A stretch of DNA of 60,996 nt from an uncultured Roseovarius sp. (GCF_947489715.1 NZ_CANLER010000015.1:1-60996), one strand, 5' to 3'; positions 49,011 to 58,237 are shown, numbered from the stretch's first letter. Notes: generated by a model not told the origin, from the letters alone. Program-made: numbers and translations.

Positions 49011-51314
49011 ATGAATGAAACGCTGGACGACCCCAATATCGGCCCCGAAACAATAGCTGAGCCCTTGCGCCGTGCGATTGGCGAAAGGTACCTGACCTAT
49101 GCCTTAAGCACGATTATGCACCGGGCTTTGCCCGATGCGCGCGACGGGTTGAAGCCAGTGCATCGCCGAATCCTCTATGCAATGCGCGAACTGCGATTAA
49201 GTTCCACAGGCGGGTTCAGAAAGTCGGCCAAGATCAGCGGCGACGTGATGGGTAACTACCACCCGCATGGCGATGCCGCGATCTATGACGCGATGGCCCG
49301 GCTGGCGCAGGATTTTGCCGTGCGTTATCCGCTGGTGGACGGGCAGGGGAATTTCGGCAATATCGACGGTGATAATCCCGCCGCCAGCCGTTATACCGAG
49401 GCGCGGATGACCGCCGTGGCCGAGGCGCTGCTCGAGGGCCTCAACGAAAACGCGGTGGATTTTCGTGACAATTACGATGGCACGCTGACCGAACCGGTTG
49501 TGCTGCCCGCGACCTTTCCAAACCTTCTGGCAAACGGCTCCTCGGGGATTGCCGTGGGCATGGCGACGAACATCCCGCCGCATAATATCGCCGAGCTGTG
49601 CGATGCCTGCCTGCACCTGATCAAAACGCCGGATGCGCGCGATGATACGTTGCTGAAATACGTGCCCGGCCCTGATTTCCCCACCGGCGGCGTGATCGTT
49701 GAGCCGCCCGAGAATATCGCGCAGGCCTATCGCACCGGGCGCGGATCGTTCCGGTTGCGCTGCAAATACGAGGTCGAGGATCTGGGCCGTGGCCAATGGC
49801 AGATCGTGGTCACCGAAATCCCCTATCAGGTGCAGAAATCCAAGCTGATCGAAAAGATTGCCGAGCTGATTCAGACCAAGAAAATCCCGATTCTGGGCGA
49901 TGTGCGCGATGAAAGCGCCGAAGACATTCGCCTGATCATCGAGCCGCGCTCGAAGAATGTCGAACCGGATGTGCTGATGGGCATGCTCTATCGCAATTCG
50001 GATCTTGAGGTGCGATTCAGCCTGAACATGAACGTCCTGATCGACGGGGTGACGCCCAAGGTCTGCTCGATGAAGGAGGTGCTGCGCGCCTTCCTCGATT
50101 TCCGCCAGGAAGTACTGATCCGCCGCTCGACCCACCGGATGGAAAAGATCGACCACCGGCTGGAGGTGCTGGAAGGGCTGGTCGTCGCCTTCCTCAATCT
50201 CGACCGGGTGATCGACATCATCCGCTATGACGAAGACCCCAAAGCTGCGCTGATGCGCGAGGATTGGTCAAAAACCCATGTCCGCGCCAGGGACGAGGCC
50301 GATTATGTGCCACCGGCACCCGGTGAGGGCGAGTTGTCGGAACTTCAGGCCGAATCCATCCTCAACATGCGCCTGCGCAGTTTGCGGCGCCTGGAAGAGA
50401 TGGAGCTGTTGCGTGAACAATCCGAACTCATTGAAGAACGCGACGGGCTGGCGCGCCTGCTGGATGACGAAGCCCTGCAATGGGAGACGATCGCGGATCA
50501 GCTCAAAGAAGTGAAAAAGAAGTTCGGCAAGGATTACGAATACGGTGCACGCCGCACCCAGTTTTCCGAGGCGGGCGAGGTTGAAGAGGTGCCGCTGGAG
50601 GCGATGATCGACCGTGAACCCATCACCGTGGTCTGCTCCCAAATGGGCTGGATCAGGGCGATGACCGGCCATATCGACCTGACCCGCGAGTTGAAATTCA
50701 AGGATGGCGATGCGCCGCGTTTCCTGTTCCACGCGGAAACCACTGACCGCTTGCTGGCCTTTGGCTCCAACGGACGCTTCTACACGATCAGCGCCTCCAA
50801 CCTGCCCGGTGGGCGTGGCATGGGCGAACCGCTGCGCCTGATGGTCGATCTGCCGAACGAGGCCGAGATTGTTGACCTGTTCATACACCAGCCGGGGCGC
50901 AAACTGCTTGTCGCATCCAGTGCCGGTGACGGCTTCATCGTGCCCGAAGACGATGTCCTGGCGCAGACACGCTCGGGCAAGCAGGTGCTGAACGTCAAGG
51001 ACGGCGTGCGCGCGCATGTGTGCCAGCCGGTGACGGGTGATCACGTGGCCTGTGTGGGCGAAAACCGCAAAGTGTTGGTGTTCCCGCTGGATGAACTGCC
51101 CGAAATGGGCCGGGGCAAGGGCGTGCGGTTGCAGAAATACAAGGATGGCGGGCTGAGCGACGCCACCACCTTCACGCTTGCCGAAGGGCTCAGCTGGCTT
51201 GATCCCGCCGGCCGCACCCGAACCGAGACCGAACTGGCCGAATGGACCGGCAAGCGCGCCAGCGCCGGGCGCATGGCCCCACGCGGCTTCCCAAGGGATA
51301 ACACGTTTACCTAA
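49011..51314 (+). CDS. parC: DNA topoisomerase IV subunit A
   Basis: A 767-residue type II topoisomerase subunit that decatenates daughter chromosomes with ParE. The active tyrosine is Tyr128 in AASRYTEARM. GDVMGNYHPHGDAAIYDAMA is the quinolone region; the site equal to E. coli ParC Ser80 is Ala89 and the Glu84 site is Asp93. The C-terminal part has the blades of a beta-pinwheel (GRFYTISASNLPGGRG, VGENRKVLVFPL). ATG at 49011 is used; an upstream TTG has no better context. parE is not in the window. Confidence 0.95.
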   Translation: MNETLDDPNIGPETIAEPLRRAIGERYLTYALSTIMHRALPDARDGLKPVHRRILYAMRELRLSSTGGFRKSAKISGDVMGNYHPHGDAAIYDAMARLAQDFAVRYPLVDGQGNFGNIDGDNPAASRYTEARMTAVAEALLEGLNENAVDFRDNYDGTLTEPVVLPATFPNLLANGSSGIAVGMATNIPPHNIAELCDACLHLIKTPDARDDTLLKYVPGPDFPTGGVIVEPPENIAQAYRTGRGSFRLRCKYEVEDLGRGQWQIVVTEIPYQVQKSKLIEKIAELIQTKKIPILGDVRDESAEDIRLIIEPRSKNVEPDVLMGMLYRNSDLEVRFSLNMNVLIDGVTPKVCSMKEVLRAFLDFRQEVLIRRSTHRMEKIDHRLEVLEGLVVAFLNLDRVIDIIRYDEDPKAALMREDWSKTHVRARDEADYVPPAPGEGELSELQAESILNMRLRSLRRLEEMELLREQSELIEERDGLARLLDDEALQWETIADQLKEVKKKFGKDYEYGARRTQFSEAGEVEEVPLEAMIDREPITVVCSQMGWIRAMTGHIDLTRELKFKDGDAPRFLFHAETTDRLLAFGSNGRFYTISASNLPGGRGMGEPLRLMVDLPNEAEIVDLFIHQPGRKLLVASSAGDGFIVPEDDVLAQTRSGKQVLNVKDGVRAHVCQPVTGDHVACVGENRKVLVFPLDELPEMGRGKGVRLQKYKDGGLSDATTFTLAEGLSWLDPAGRTRTETELAEWTGKRASAGRMAPRGFPRDNTFT

Positions 51315-51365
51315 GGGCCGGTTCAGCGGCAGAACGACGCTCAGGCGCCGATCAATGCCCGCCGC

Positions 51366-52223
51366 CTAAAGCCGCAACCAGTCCTCGGGGCAGATATCGG
51401 GGTTCGAAAGCGCATCTTTAGCGAACCAGTCTTTCGGGGCAACGACGCGCTTGCCGGGAGTGCCGTTCAACCACGCGCCCCACCACGAGAAGGTGGAGTT
51501 GGCAATCACGTTATGGGCACAAAGCGACATCAGATGCAGGTCGAAATGGCCGGTTTTCTCGTCATTGAGGTCGACGAAAACACTCTCTTGTCCCAGATCC
51601 AGATTTTCGCGCGCCCAGGCAGGATCGTTGGACACCACGAAACAGGTGAGCGGCCCGTCGATCTTTTCCGCCAGCAGGTCAGTTGCCGCACGGTAATAGG
51701 CGGGTGAACAGGCGGCATAACTGCCAGAGGACACGTAATCTCCGCGCCGGACATGCAGGGCAACGGGATTGGCGGCAGAGGCGATCTGCTCGGCCATGTC
51801 GGCATTGGCAGGGTTGAGGGCGGTGGTAAAGGTCAGATCCTGACGCAATTGGTCGATGATCGCGTCAAAGTATTTTTGCGACTGCCAGTAGCCATGCAAA
51901 TAGGTGCCTGTCGGCAGATCAAAGAAAGCCGGATCAAAACCCAGGCCACGTTCGCGATGAAACGCGGGATTGCGCCCGAATTTGCGCCAGAAAGCGTAGC
52001 GCAAGGCGCCGTCCGACTTGGCCGGGGGCAGATTTGCGTCGCGGCTGAAACGGGCGTTTTCAAAGTGGCTAAAGCAATCGCCTCGCTCTGCACTGCCCGC
52101 GACATAGCGCGAATCCAGCACCAGATCGCAGCCCAGATGATCAGCCAGCGCGCGCCCGGCGGCATATTGGAAAAGCTGGTTACCCGCCCCGCCAAAGAGG
52201 CGCGAGATGATGCGATCAGCCAT
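51366..52223 (-). CDS. Glycosyltransferase family 11 (alpha-1,2-fucosyltransferase type)
   Basis: A 285-residue glycosyltransferase that would add fucose, or a related sugar, from GDP-sugar to a surface glycan. GGAGNQLFQYAAGRALADHL at the N-terminus and HVRRGDYV at about residue 150 are the GT11 signatures, with SNDPAWARENL and NSTFSWWGAWLNG following. No membrane segment. Its start overlaps the end of the upstream glycosyltransferase gene by eight bases, so the two are translationally coupled. Confidence 0.9.
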   Translation of the reverse strand: MADRIISRLFGGAGNQLFQYAAGRALADHLGCDLVLDSRYVAGSAERGDCFSHFENARFSRDANLPPAKSDGALRYAFWRKFGRNPAFHRERGLGFDPAFFDLPTGTYLHGYWQSQKYFDAIIDQLRQDLTFTTALNPANADMAEQIASAANPVALHVRRGDYVSSGSYAACSPAYYRAATDLLAEKIDGPLTCFVVSNDPAWARENLDLGQESVFVDLNDEKTGHFDLHLMSLCAHNVIANSTFSWWGAWLNGTPGKRVVAPKDWFAKDALSNPDICPEDWLRL

Positions 52224-52974
52224 GCAATCCACCCTCGGCCGACGCCTCGCTATGGCGTGACAGCCGTTTGACCGCGCTGCGATAGCGGGTACGTGAAATC
52301 TCGCGTTTCAGTTTGTCCCAAATGGGTTTCTTACCCCCTTGAATGGTCGATCCGTCCAGCGTGTCGGCGATTTCCAGCACGCCCGACGGATAGATCATCG
52401 CGGGGCGCAGGCCGGTAAACCAGTGGCTTTGCACAAAAGTGTCCACGGGACGGTCGATGACCTGCGATCTGTCCAGCAGATGTTGTGCGGCCTCGATGCT
52501 GACCATCTGCGCGGTCGTGCGCAGCCCGCCCTGTTGCGGCACGGTCAGGGTGCAGCCCCCCGTCGTGTCGATCAGCAGTTTCGGGTCTTTCGGCGCGCGG
52601 GTCTGGAACTGGATATAGCCCAACTGGTCAATATACTGGCTGGCCATGTCAAGCGCGGTGTCGAACAGGTCGGGATCAAGCCCGGCATCGTCCTCGATGA
52701 TAAAAGCCGCGGGCAGACCACGGCGGACAATCTCGGCCCACATCTGTCGGTGACTTAGAAAGCACCCGATCTCACCGGTCTTGAGAGGAAACGGGTAGGG
52801 CGGATCGAACACTTGGTCGCGGACCAGCGTTGAAAGGTCCGAGGATGAAAGCGTCGATCCGTCGACGGCTGGCCAGATTTCGCTGGCCAGACCTGAGTTA
52901 TCCCTGAGATCATGCGCGTTTGCCCGCCGCTTTTCCGCGCGGGTCAGATGCAGGACAAAGGCGCTGAGTTGCAT
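52216..52974 (-). CDS. Glycosyltransferase family 25 (LPS-type)
   Basis: A 252-residue enzyme. The N-terminus FVLHLTRAEKRRANA, LKTGEIGCFLSHRQMWAEI and FIIEDDAGLD (acidic metal site) fit GT25 transferases, which add galactose-like sugars to lipooligosaccharide. The C-terminal 50 residues are basic and may contact the membrane. The paired, overlapping gene for a GT11 enzyme suggests that both build one side chain of a surface polysaccharide. Confidence 0.83.
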   Translation of the reverse strand: MQLSAFVLHLTRAEKRRANAHDLRDNSGLASEIWPAVDGSTLSSSDLSTLVRDQVFDPPYPFPLKTGEIGCFLSHRQMWAEIVRRGLPAAFIIEDDAGLDPDLFDTALDMASQYIDQLGYIQFQTRAPKDPKLLIDTTGGCTLTVPQQGGLRTTAQMVSIEAAQHLLDRSQVIDRPVDTFVQSHWFTGLRPAMIYPSGVLEIADTLDGSTIQGGKKPIWDKLKREISRTRYRSAVKRLSRHSEASAEGGLHG

Positions 52975-52977
52975 GGT

Positions 52978-54420
52978 TCAGGCGCCCGGTGTCCAGCCCG
53001 AGACCGCCTTGACCTCGACAAAATCCTCGATACCCCAGGTGCCGCCTTCGCGCCCGTTGCCCGATTGCTTCATGCCGCCAAAGGGCGAACCTGCGGCGCG
53101 GCTCTGGCCGTTCATCTCGACCATGCCGGATCTGAGGGCGCGAGCCAGCCGGTTGGCGCGTGCCGGATCGCTGGTCTGCACGTAATTGGTCAGGCCATAG
53201 GGCGTATCATTGGCGATCGCGATACCGTCCTCTTCGCTGTCAAACGGCGTGATCGACAGGACCGGGCCAAAGATTTCCTCCTGCGCCACGGTCATGTCGG
53301 GCGTGACGTCGGCAAAGACCGTGGGCTTGACGTAGAACCCCCGGTTCAGCCCGTCGGGCCGCCCGGTACCGCCAGCCACCAGCCTGGCGCCTTCGTCGAT
53401 GCCCTTCTGGATCAGGTCCTGGATCTTGTTGAACTGCACCTCGTTCACCACCGGCCCCACATGGCGGCCTTCGTCATGGGCCGACCCGACGGTGATCTTG
53501 CCCGCAACCTCGGCAGCGGTTTCGACCGCCTGATCGTAGATTTCACGCTGCACCAGCATGCGGGTGGGGGCGTTGCAGGACTGGCCGGTGTTGTTCATGC
53601 AATGCAGCACGCCGCGTTTGACGGCCTTTTCATCGGCATCGGCAAAGATCAGGTTCGCCCCTTTCCCGCCCAGCTCAAGGCTGACGCGTTTCAGCGTGTC
53701 CGCAGCAGCTTTCGAGATCAGCTTGCCCGCGCGCGACGAGCCGGTAAAGCTGACCATGTCGACATCCGGGTGCGCGGTCAGCTGGCTGCCAACGCCCGCG
53801 CCGTCACCATTGACCAGGTTGAAAACACCCGGCGGCAGCCCGGCCTCATCCACGATCTCGGCAAAGAGAATGGCGTTGAGCGGTGATTCTTCCGACGGTT
53901 TCAGCACCATCGTACAGCCTGCAATCAGGGCGGCGATGACCTTGAGCGTGACCTGGTTCATCGGCCAGTTCCACGGTGTGATCAGGGCGCAGACGCCGAT
54001 CGCCTCATGAATGATGCGGTCGTTGGGCGCATGATCGCCCAAAGGTGCATCGAACTTGTAATCCTTGGCGGCGGTGATGAAGTTCTGGATGTGCCAGCTT
54101 CCCGCGCCAACCTGCTGCTGGCGCGACATGTCGATGGGCGCACCCATTTCAAGGCTGATCGCCTGCGCCATCTCCTCGGCCGTGGAGTTATAGACCGCAA
54201 GGATGCGTTCGGCCGCGGCGATACGCTCAGCCGGGGGCGTGGCCATCCAGCCGGGAAAGGCCGCCTTGGCGGCGGCAACGGCGGCATCGGTATCGGCTTT
54301 TCCCCCCAGCGAAATGATCGCACAGGGCTCTTCCGTGGACGGGTCGATCACGTTGTGGTCGTTTGCTACGCTGGGGGCGACCCAGCTACCGTTGATATAG
54401 AAATCGCGTTTTTCGATCAT
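52978..54420 (-). CDS. Aldehyde dehydrogenase family protein
   Basis: A 480-residue NAD(P)-dependent aldehyde dehydrogenase. The catalytic cysteine is Cys282 in NTGQSCNAPTRMLV and the general base is Glu249 in LELGGKGANLIFA. Cofactor and structural blocks are TPWNWPMNQVTLKVIAA, LKPSEESPL, FTGSSRAG and EEIFGPVLSI. GGAGG lies six bases before the ATG. Its 3' end adjoins the glycosyltransferase gene by 3 bp. Subfamily resembles broad-specificity ALDHs; the natural aldehyde is not known. It is divergent from the peroxiredoxin gene. Confidence 0.93.
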   Translation of the reverse strand: MIEKRDFYINGSWVAPSVANDHNVIDPSTEEPCAIISLGGKADTDAAVAAAKAAFPGWMATPPAERIAAAERILAVYNSTAEEMAQAISLEMGAPIDMSRQQQVGAGSWHIQNFITAAKDYKFDAPLGDHAPNDRIIHEAIGVCALITPWNWPMNQVTLKVIAALIAGCTMVLKPSEESPLNAILFAEIVDEAGLPPGVFNLVNGDGAGVGSQLTAHPDVDMVSFTGSSRAGKLISKAAADTLKRVSLELGGKGANLIFADADEKAVKRGVLHCMNNTGQSCNAPTRMLVQREIYDQAVETAAEVAGKITVGSAHDEGRHVGPVVNEVQFNKIQDLIQKGIDEGARLVAGGTGRPDGLNRGFYVKPTVFADVTPDMTVAQEEIFGPVLSITPFDSEEDGIAIANDTPYGLTNYVQTSDPARANRLARALRSGMVEMNGQSRAAGSPFGGMKQSGNGREGGTWGIEDFVEVKAVSGWTPGA

Positions 54421-54498
54421 GGTTGACCTCCGTAAATTTTGCGGCACTGTGTCAGGGGACAGGCGGACCTGCAAGGTGAGAAGTTAGCCGAGTCGGGC

Positions 54499-54512
54499 AA
54501 TTTGATCAAATT
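54499..54512. promoter_or_regulatory. Perfect 14-base palindrome upstream of the peroxiredoxin gene
   Basis: AATTTGATCAAATT reads identically on both strands and lies 38 bases before the peroxiredoxin ATG and about 80 bases from the divergent aldehyde dehydrogenase ATG. The position suits an operator. No regulator gene is adjacent. Confidence 0.45.
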
Positions 54513-54550
54513 TTTTGAATTGCCGGAAAACAACTGAAAAGGAAGAAGAC

Positions 54551-55204
54551 ATGGGATTGCGCATCAACGATACCGTACCGAATTTTACCGCTGAAACCGA
54601 TCAGGGATCGATCAGTTTTCATGACTGGATCGGCGACAGCTGGGCGATCCTGTTTTCGCACCCCAAGGATTTCACGCCGGTCTGCACCACCGAGTTCGGC
54701 GCCGTTGCCCGGTTGGGCGAAGAATGGGAGAAACGCGGCACCAAGGTGATCGGGGTTTCCGTCGACGGGGTCGAGGACCACAAGAAATGGAAGGGCGATA
54801 TCGAACAGGTGGGCGGCGCGAAACCCGGCTTTCCGATCATCGCCGACGAGGGGTTGGCCGTGTCCAAGGCTTTTGACATGCTGCCCGCCGAGGCCTATCT
54901 GCCCGATGGCCGCACCCCCGCCGACAGCGCCACGGTGCGCAGTGTTTTCATCATAGGGCCGGATAAGCAACTGAAGCTCAGCATGACCTATCCGATGACC
55001 GTGGGCCGCAACTTTGCCGAGGTGCTGCGCGCACTTGATGCGTTGCAGACAAGCACCGGCAAGGGCGTGGCAACACCCGCAGACTGGCAGATGGGCGAGG
55101 ATGTGATCATCCCGCCAGCCGTGTCGAACGAAGACGCCAAGGCCAAGTTTGGCGAGTTCGAGACCATATTGCCCTACCTGCGCAAGACCAAGATGCCGAG
55201 CTGA
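54551..55204 (+). CDS. 1-Cys peroxiredoxin (Prx6 type)
   Basis: A 217-residue thiol peroxidase that reduces hydrogen peroxide and organic peroxides. The peroxidatic cysteine is Cys45 in HPKDFTPVCTTEFG; no second conserved cysteine is present, so it is the 1-Cys (Prx6) type and needs an external thiol donor. Further signatures are GVSVDGVEDHKKW and MTYPMTVGRNFAEVLRALDA. AGGAAG precedes the ATG. It ends in a strong terminator. Confidence 0.95.
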   Translation: MGLRINDTVPNFTAETDQGSISFHDWIGDSWAILFSHPKDFTPVCTTEFGAVARLGEEWEKRGTKVIGVSVDGVEDHKKWKGDIEQVGGAKPGFPIIADEGLAVSKAFDMLPAEAYLPDGRTPADSATVRSVFIIGPDKQLKLSMTYPMTVGRNFAEVLRALDALQTSTGKGVATPADWQMGEDVIIPPAVSNEDAKAKFGEFETILPYLRKTKMPS

Positions 55205-55225
55205 TACATTTTCCGTGAACGACCC

Positions 55226-55263
55226 GGGCAGCGGATACCTATCGTGTCCGCTGCCCTTGTTTT
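55226..55263 (+). terminator. Rho-independent terminator of the peroxiredoxin gene
   Basis: GGGCAGCGGA (55226-55235) pairs perfectly with TCCGCTGCCC (55247-55256), with an 11-base loop, followed by TTGTTTT. Confidence 0.88.
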
Positions 55264-55269
55264 GCGGTC

Positions 55270-55572
55270 CTACCTGTAGACCCTCAGCATGGCTTGCGCC
55301 TGGGTGTCGATGGCCGTGTCGAACCGCATGTCGCTGAGGTCGGCACGCAGCAGGCCAATATCGGCGAGCTCGGCATCAGATAGCTCCAACAGATGGTCGA
55401 TATCGGATTTTGCGGGCCGCGCGGGCCTGAGTTTCGAGACCGCGCTGGAAACCCTTTCCCAGGCAAAAGACAATGTGAAACGGACCGGAAATGCCGGGGC
55501 TTTAAAATGATTGATGAAATGTGCGATCGGTGGCTCCTCTAAATACGTCGTGACGCGGGATAGAGGGCACAT
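55270..55572 (-). CDS. DUF1127 protein
   Basis: A small protein of about 100 residues carrying the DUF1127 motif near its C-terminus: LLELSDAELADIGLLRADL. DUF1127 proteins are short and arginine-rich and have been linked to phosphate and RNA metabolism in other alphaproteobacteria. The start is uncertain: the ATG at 55572 lacks a Shine-Dalgarno, and a shorter product beginning inside the frame is possible. It converges on the peroxiredoxin gene. Confidence 0.65.
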   Translation of the reverse strand: MCPLSRVTTYLEEPPIAHFINHFKAPAFPVRFTLSFAWERVSSAVSKLRPARPAKSDIDHLLELSDAELADIGLLRADLSDMRFDTAIDTQAQAMLRVYR

Positions 55573-55767
55573 GTTTCAGCCTGTCATCACCAGCGGTGAT
55601 ACAGTGTTTCAATGGTTTCAGCGGCCAGCAGCATGGGAAGGCCCGCCCCTGCAGGTTTTGAAATGATATCCTGAGGCCGCCATTGGCCCGAAACAGACCT
55701 TGAGGAAAAGCGGCTCACGCGAGATCGAGGGCTAACCGCGACGCCACGCTAACGCACTTTGTGGCGT

Positions 55768-56907
55768 TCAGAGGTGATCCACCACCTGCAAATGCTGTGC
55801 CAATTTATCGATCTCACCCAGGAAACGGCTCACCAGTTTAGGGTCATGCGGGGCCGGGCTGACACCGGCGGGGATTTCGCGATTCATCACCGCCTCGATG
55901 GCCAGTGCGACAGGGATCGAGACTAGGCGCGCCATTGCCGTGCCGCGCGCATCACCCCAGGCATCCATCACGAAGGTCTTGTGCCAGACGGGCTTGCCCT
56001 CGCGTTCAGCCTTCAGTGCCACGCAAAGCACCACGCGGTCGGGTTCGCCGTCATCATAGGCGTTGTCGGCCCAGAACTGATCGGACATTTCCTTCAGGCG
56101 GGCGTCACCGGCGGCACCTTCAAGCGTTTCGATTTCGGTAAACACGTCCTTCCACGCCTCGGCCCAGCCATTCAGGCGCAGCGTGCCGCGGACGAATTCC
56201 TTGACCCGCCAATGCGGCTCGAACTGGTAATCTTCCATGAAGGGCAGGCTGTCGCGGTTGGGATAAACCTCGAAGCTTTCAGGGCTCGGCAGGGGCGCGA
56301 CATAGCTGCTGATCGCATCCCACGGGCGGTTGACGTTCAACTCGACATAATTGCGGATCGACTTGGAAGGGGACCGCAGCGCCTTGAGCACGCCCAGCGG
56401 TGACCAGCTGAATTTGTAACGGAACGGGTTGGGGTGTTTCGGGATGCCACCGCAATATGAAATGAAGCTGAGGTCATTTTCGCCGTCAAACGCGTCCGAG
56501 GCACGGTAATCGGCAATCAGCTGATGCGCCATCAGATGGTCGATGCCCGGGTCCAGCCCCACCTCGTTGACGCAGGACACGCCACGCAACAGCGCCTTGG
56601 CGTGCAACTCGCGCATCTCGGGCGCGATGTAGGACGAGCTGACGAAATGCGCGCCCTTGTTGATACACATCTCGGCCAGTGGCACGTGCCAGTCACCGGG
56701 CAGCATCGAAACGACAATATCACCTTCCTGTACCTCGGCGGCCAGCGCGTCGGCGTCAAACACCATGATGCGCTTGGTCAGATCGCCCACAGCACTTTCA
56801 GCCTTGTCGAGCGTCCGGTTCCAGACCGTGACCTCATGGCCCGCCTCGATCAGCCTGCGCAATCCGGGAATGGCCGAAAGGCCGGTGCCGCACCAGTGGA
56901 TTGTCAT
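55768..56907 (-). CDS. Saccharopine dehydrogenase-like oxidoreductase
   Basis: A 379-residue NAD(P)-dependent enzyme of the saccharopine dehydrogenase family. The Rossmann start is altered (IHWCGTGLSAIPGLRRLIEA); INKGAHFVSSSYIAPEMREL, NEVGLDPGIDHLMAH and SYCGGIPKHPNPFRYKFSW are strong matches to the C-terminal half of eukaryotic LKR/SDH-type enzymes. It would split saccharopine to glutamate and aminoadipate semialdehyde. It is 25 bp downstream of the SemiSWEET gene and in the same run as a second, LYS1-like saccharopine dehydrogenase. Confidence 0.87.
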   Translation of the reverse strand: MTIHWCGTGLSAIPGLRRLIEAGHEVTVWNRTLDKAESAVGDLTKRIMVFDADALAAEVQEGDIVVSMLPGDWHVPLAEMCINKGAHFVSSSYIAPEMRELHAKALLRGVSCVNEVGLDPGIDHLMAHQLIADYRASDAFDGENDLSFISYCGGIPKHPNPFRYKFSWSPLGVLKALRSPSKSIRNYVELNVNRPWDAISSYVAPLPSPESFEVYPNRDSLPFMEDYQFEPHWRVKEFVRGTLRLNGWAEAWKDVFTEIETLEGAAGDARLKEMSDQFWADNAYDDGEPDRVVLCVALKAEREGKPVWHKTFVMDAWGDARGTAMARLVSIPVALAIEAVMNREIPAGVSPAPHDPKLVSRFLGEIDKLAQHLQVVDHL

Positions 56908-56932
56908 TTCTCGTCCCCCTTATGGTCCCGCG

Positions 56933-57181
56933 TTATTTGTATTTCAGCTTGGCCGCGACGATGATCAGCATCGCGGTGACCGCGCAGATATTGGCCAGGA
57001 TAAGCGGCCAGTCGGTTATCAGTATCCCATAGAGCAGCCAGAGGGAAACCGTTGTAAGAAACATCAGGTTCGATGGCAGCGACAACCCGGATGTATCGTG
57101 GGTGGCCCATGCCTTCCACGCCTGTGGTATCCAGCAGATCGTGCCCATGATCGCGGCCAGATACCCGATGTAGATCGCCAC
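56933..57181 (-). CDS. SemiSWEET-type small transporter
   Basis: An 82-residue protein of three membrane spans, the size of a SemiSWEET half-transporter. The conserved N-terminal triad is AIMGTICWIPQAWKAWATHD (PQ motif in span 1); spans 2 and 3 follow at about residues 36-54 and 59-78. SemiSWEETs form dimers and move sugars or other small solutes across the membrane. It starts with GTG directly adjoining the stop of the LYS1-like gene. Its place between two lysine-catabolic genes suggests that the solute may be an amino acid or intermediate; this is inference. Confidence 0.85.
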   Translation of the reverse strand: MAIYIGYLAAIMGTICWIPQAWKAWATHDTSGLSLPSNLMFLTTVSLWLLYGILITDWPLILANICAVTAMLIIVAAKLKYK

Positions 57182-58237
57182 TCACAGGTCTTTCATATGG
57201 ATGCCAAAGGTGGTTTCCGCCCGCTGCCAGACGCCTTGGTCAAGATCGGTCAGTGTCCGCAGCGACGGCAAAAGCTGCGCGGCGTAATCTTCCGAGGATT
57301 CGACCGGCAAAAGCGAGGGCAGGTTATCAATGGCCATCACGTCAAGCGGCGGATCGCTGTGCACGCGGATGGCGGGCGCGTCCCACGATGTGGCCGCATC
57401 ATAGACCGGTACGGGGTTGTAATCGCTGTCCGGATCGCAGGCAACGTCGCCGATGACGCCAAGCGCGCGTTCCGCTGCCAGCGCGGATTTTGGCACGAAA
57501 ACCGGCGTGCCCGGGCGCGCAAAGATGCAGTTGATAAAAAGATCATGCGCCAGAATTTCGGGAAACGGCCCGCCATGCGCGGTCTCGGCCATGTCCCAGC
57601 GGGTCGGCGTGATGCCCATCGCGATGCAAAGACCGGACGCACCTGTGCCCACGCGGCCCAGGGCACCGATGACGATGGCCGTGGGGCGGGGTTTGCCGGT
57701 GGCGTCAAGGTCACGGCCCAGATCCGCAAGTAACGCGTCCTTGCCGGGATAGGTGGCGACTGGCGGGCAGTTCACGCCCTGTTGCTGCGCCGCCCAGCAT
57801 TTGAGCGACACCGCCGCACCCGCATAGCCCGCCCAATAGCCAAAGGCAGCGACGCGACGCTCGTTTTCGTCCACCAGATATTCCAGATCATAAAGCGTGC
57901 CGCCACCGGCCTTGAACCGCTCAAGCAGCGCGCGGCCGGAATGCTGACCCTTGAAGGCATGGCCGAACATGATGTGTTTATGTGGCAGCGGCGTGCCGTC
58001 TTCGGGCAGTTCTTTCAGACCAAAGATGATCGCGTCACGCGGCGCATCGGGCCAGCTGTTTTCCGCTGCAATCTCGCAACCCGCCGCGCGGTAGCCGTCG
58101 ATCGGGATCGCACGGGCATGGCTTTCCTCGACGGTGACGCGCAGACCTGCGGCAATCAGGTCGGCTGCGCCGCCGGGCGTCAGGCCGACGCGTTCTTCGT
58201 TCGGGCGCTGCTCGGCGCGGACCCACAGATGTGTCAT
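57182..58237 (-). CDS. Saccharopine dehydrogenase, LYS1-like (NAD+, lysine-forming type)
   Basis: A 351-residue enzyme of the alanine dehydrogenase/LYS1 fold. MTHLWVRAEQRPNEERVGLT opens the family's N-terminal domain, with KELPEDGTPLPHKHIMFGHA and FGYWAGYAGAAVSLKCWAAQ following, then the nucleotide-binding block VIGALGRVGTGASGLC. It condenses lysine and 2-oxoglutarate to saccharopine (as lysine-ketoglutarate reductase) or the reverse. The ATG at 58237 is used; the earlier ATG at 58309 is not supported by the family. It leads the run with the SemiSWEET and second dehydrogenase genes. Confidence 0.88.
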   Translation of the reverse strand: MTHLWVRAEQRPNEERVGLTPGGAADLIAAGLRVTVEESHARAIPIDGYRAAGCEIAAENSWPDAPRDAIIFGLKELPEDGTPLPHKHIMFGHAFKGQHSGRALLERFKAGGGTLYDLEYLVDENERRVAAFGYWAGYAGAAVSLKCWAAQQQGVNCPPVATYPGKDALLADLGRDLDATGKPRPTAIVIGALGRVGTGASGLCIAMGITPTRWDMAETAHGGPFPEILAHDLFINCIFARPGTPVFVPKSALAAERALGVIGDVACDPDSDYNPVPVYDAATSWDAPAIRVHSDPPLDVMAIDNLPSLLPVESSEDYAAQLLPSLRTLTDLDQGVWQRAETTFGIHMKDL

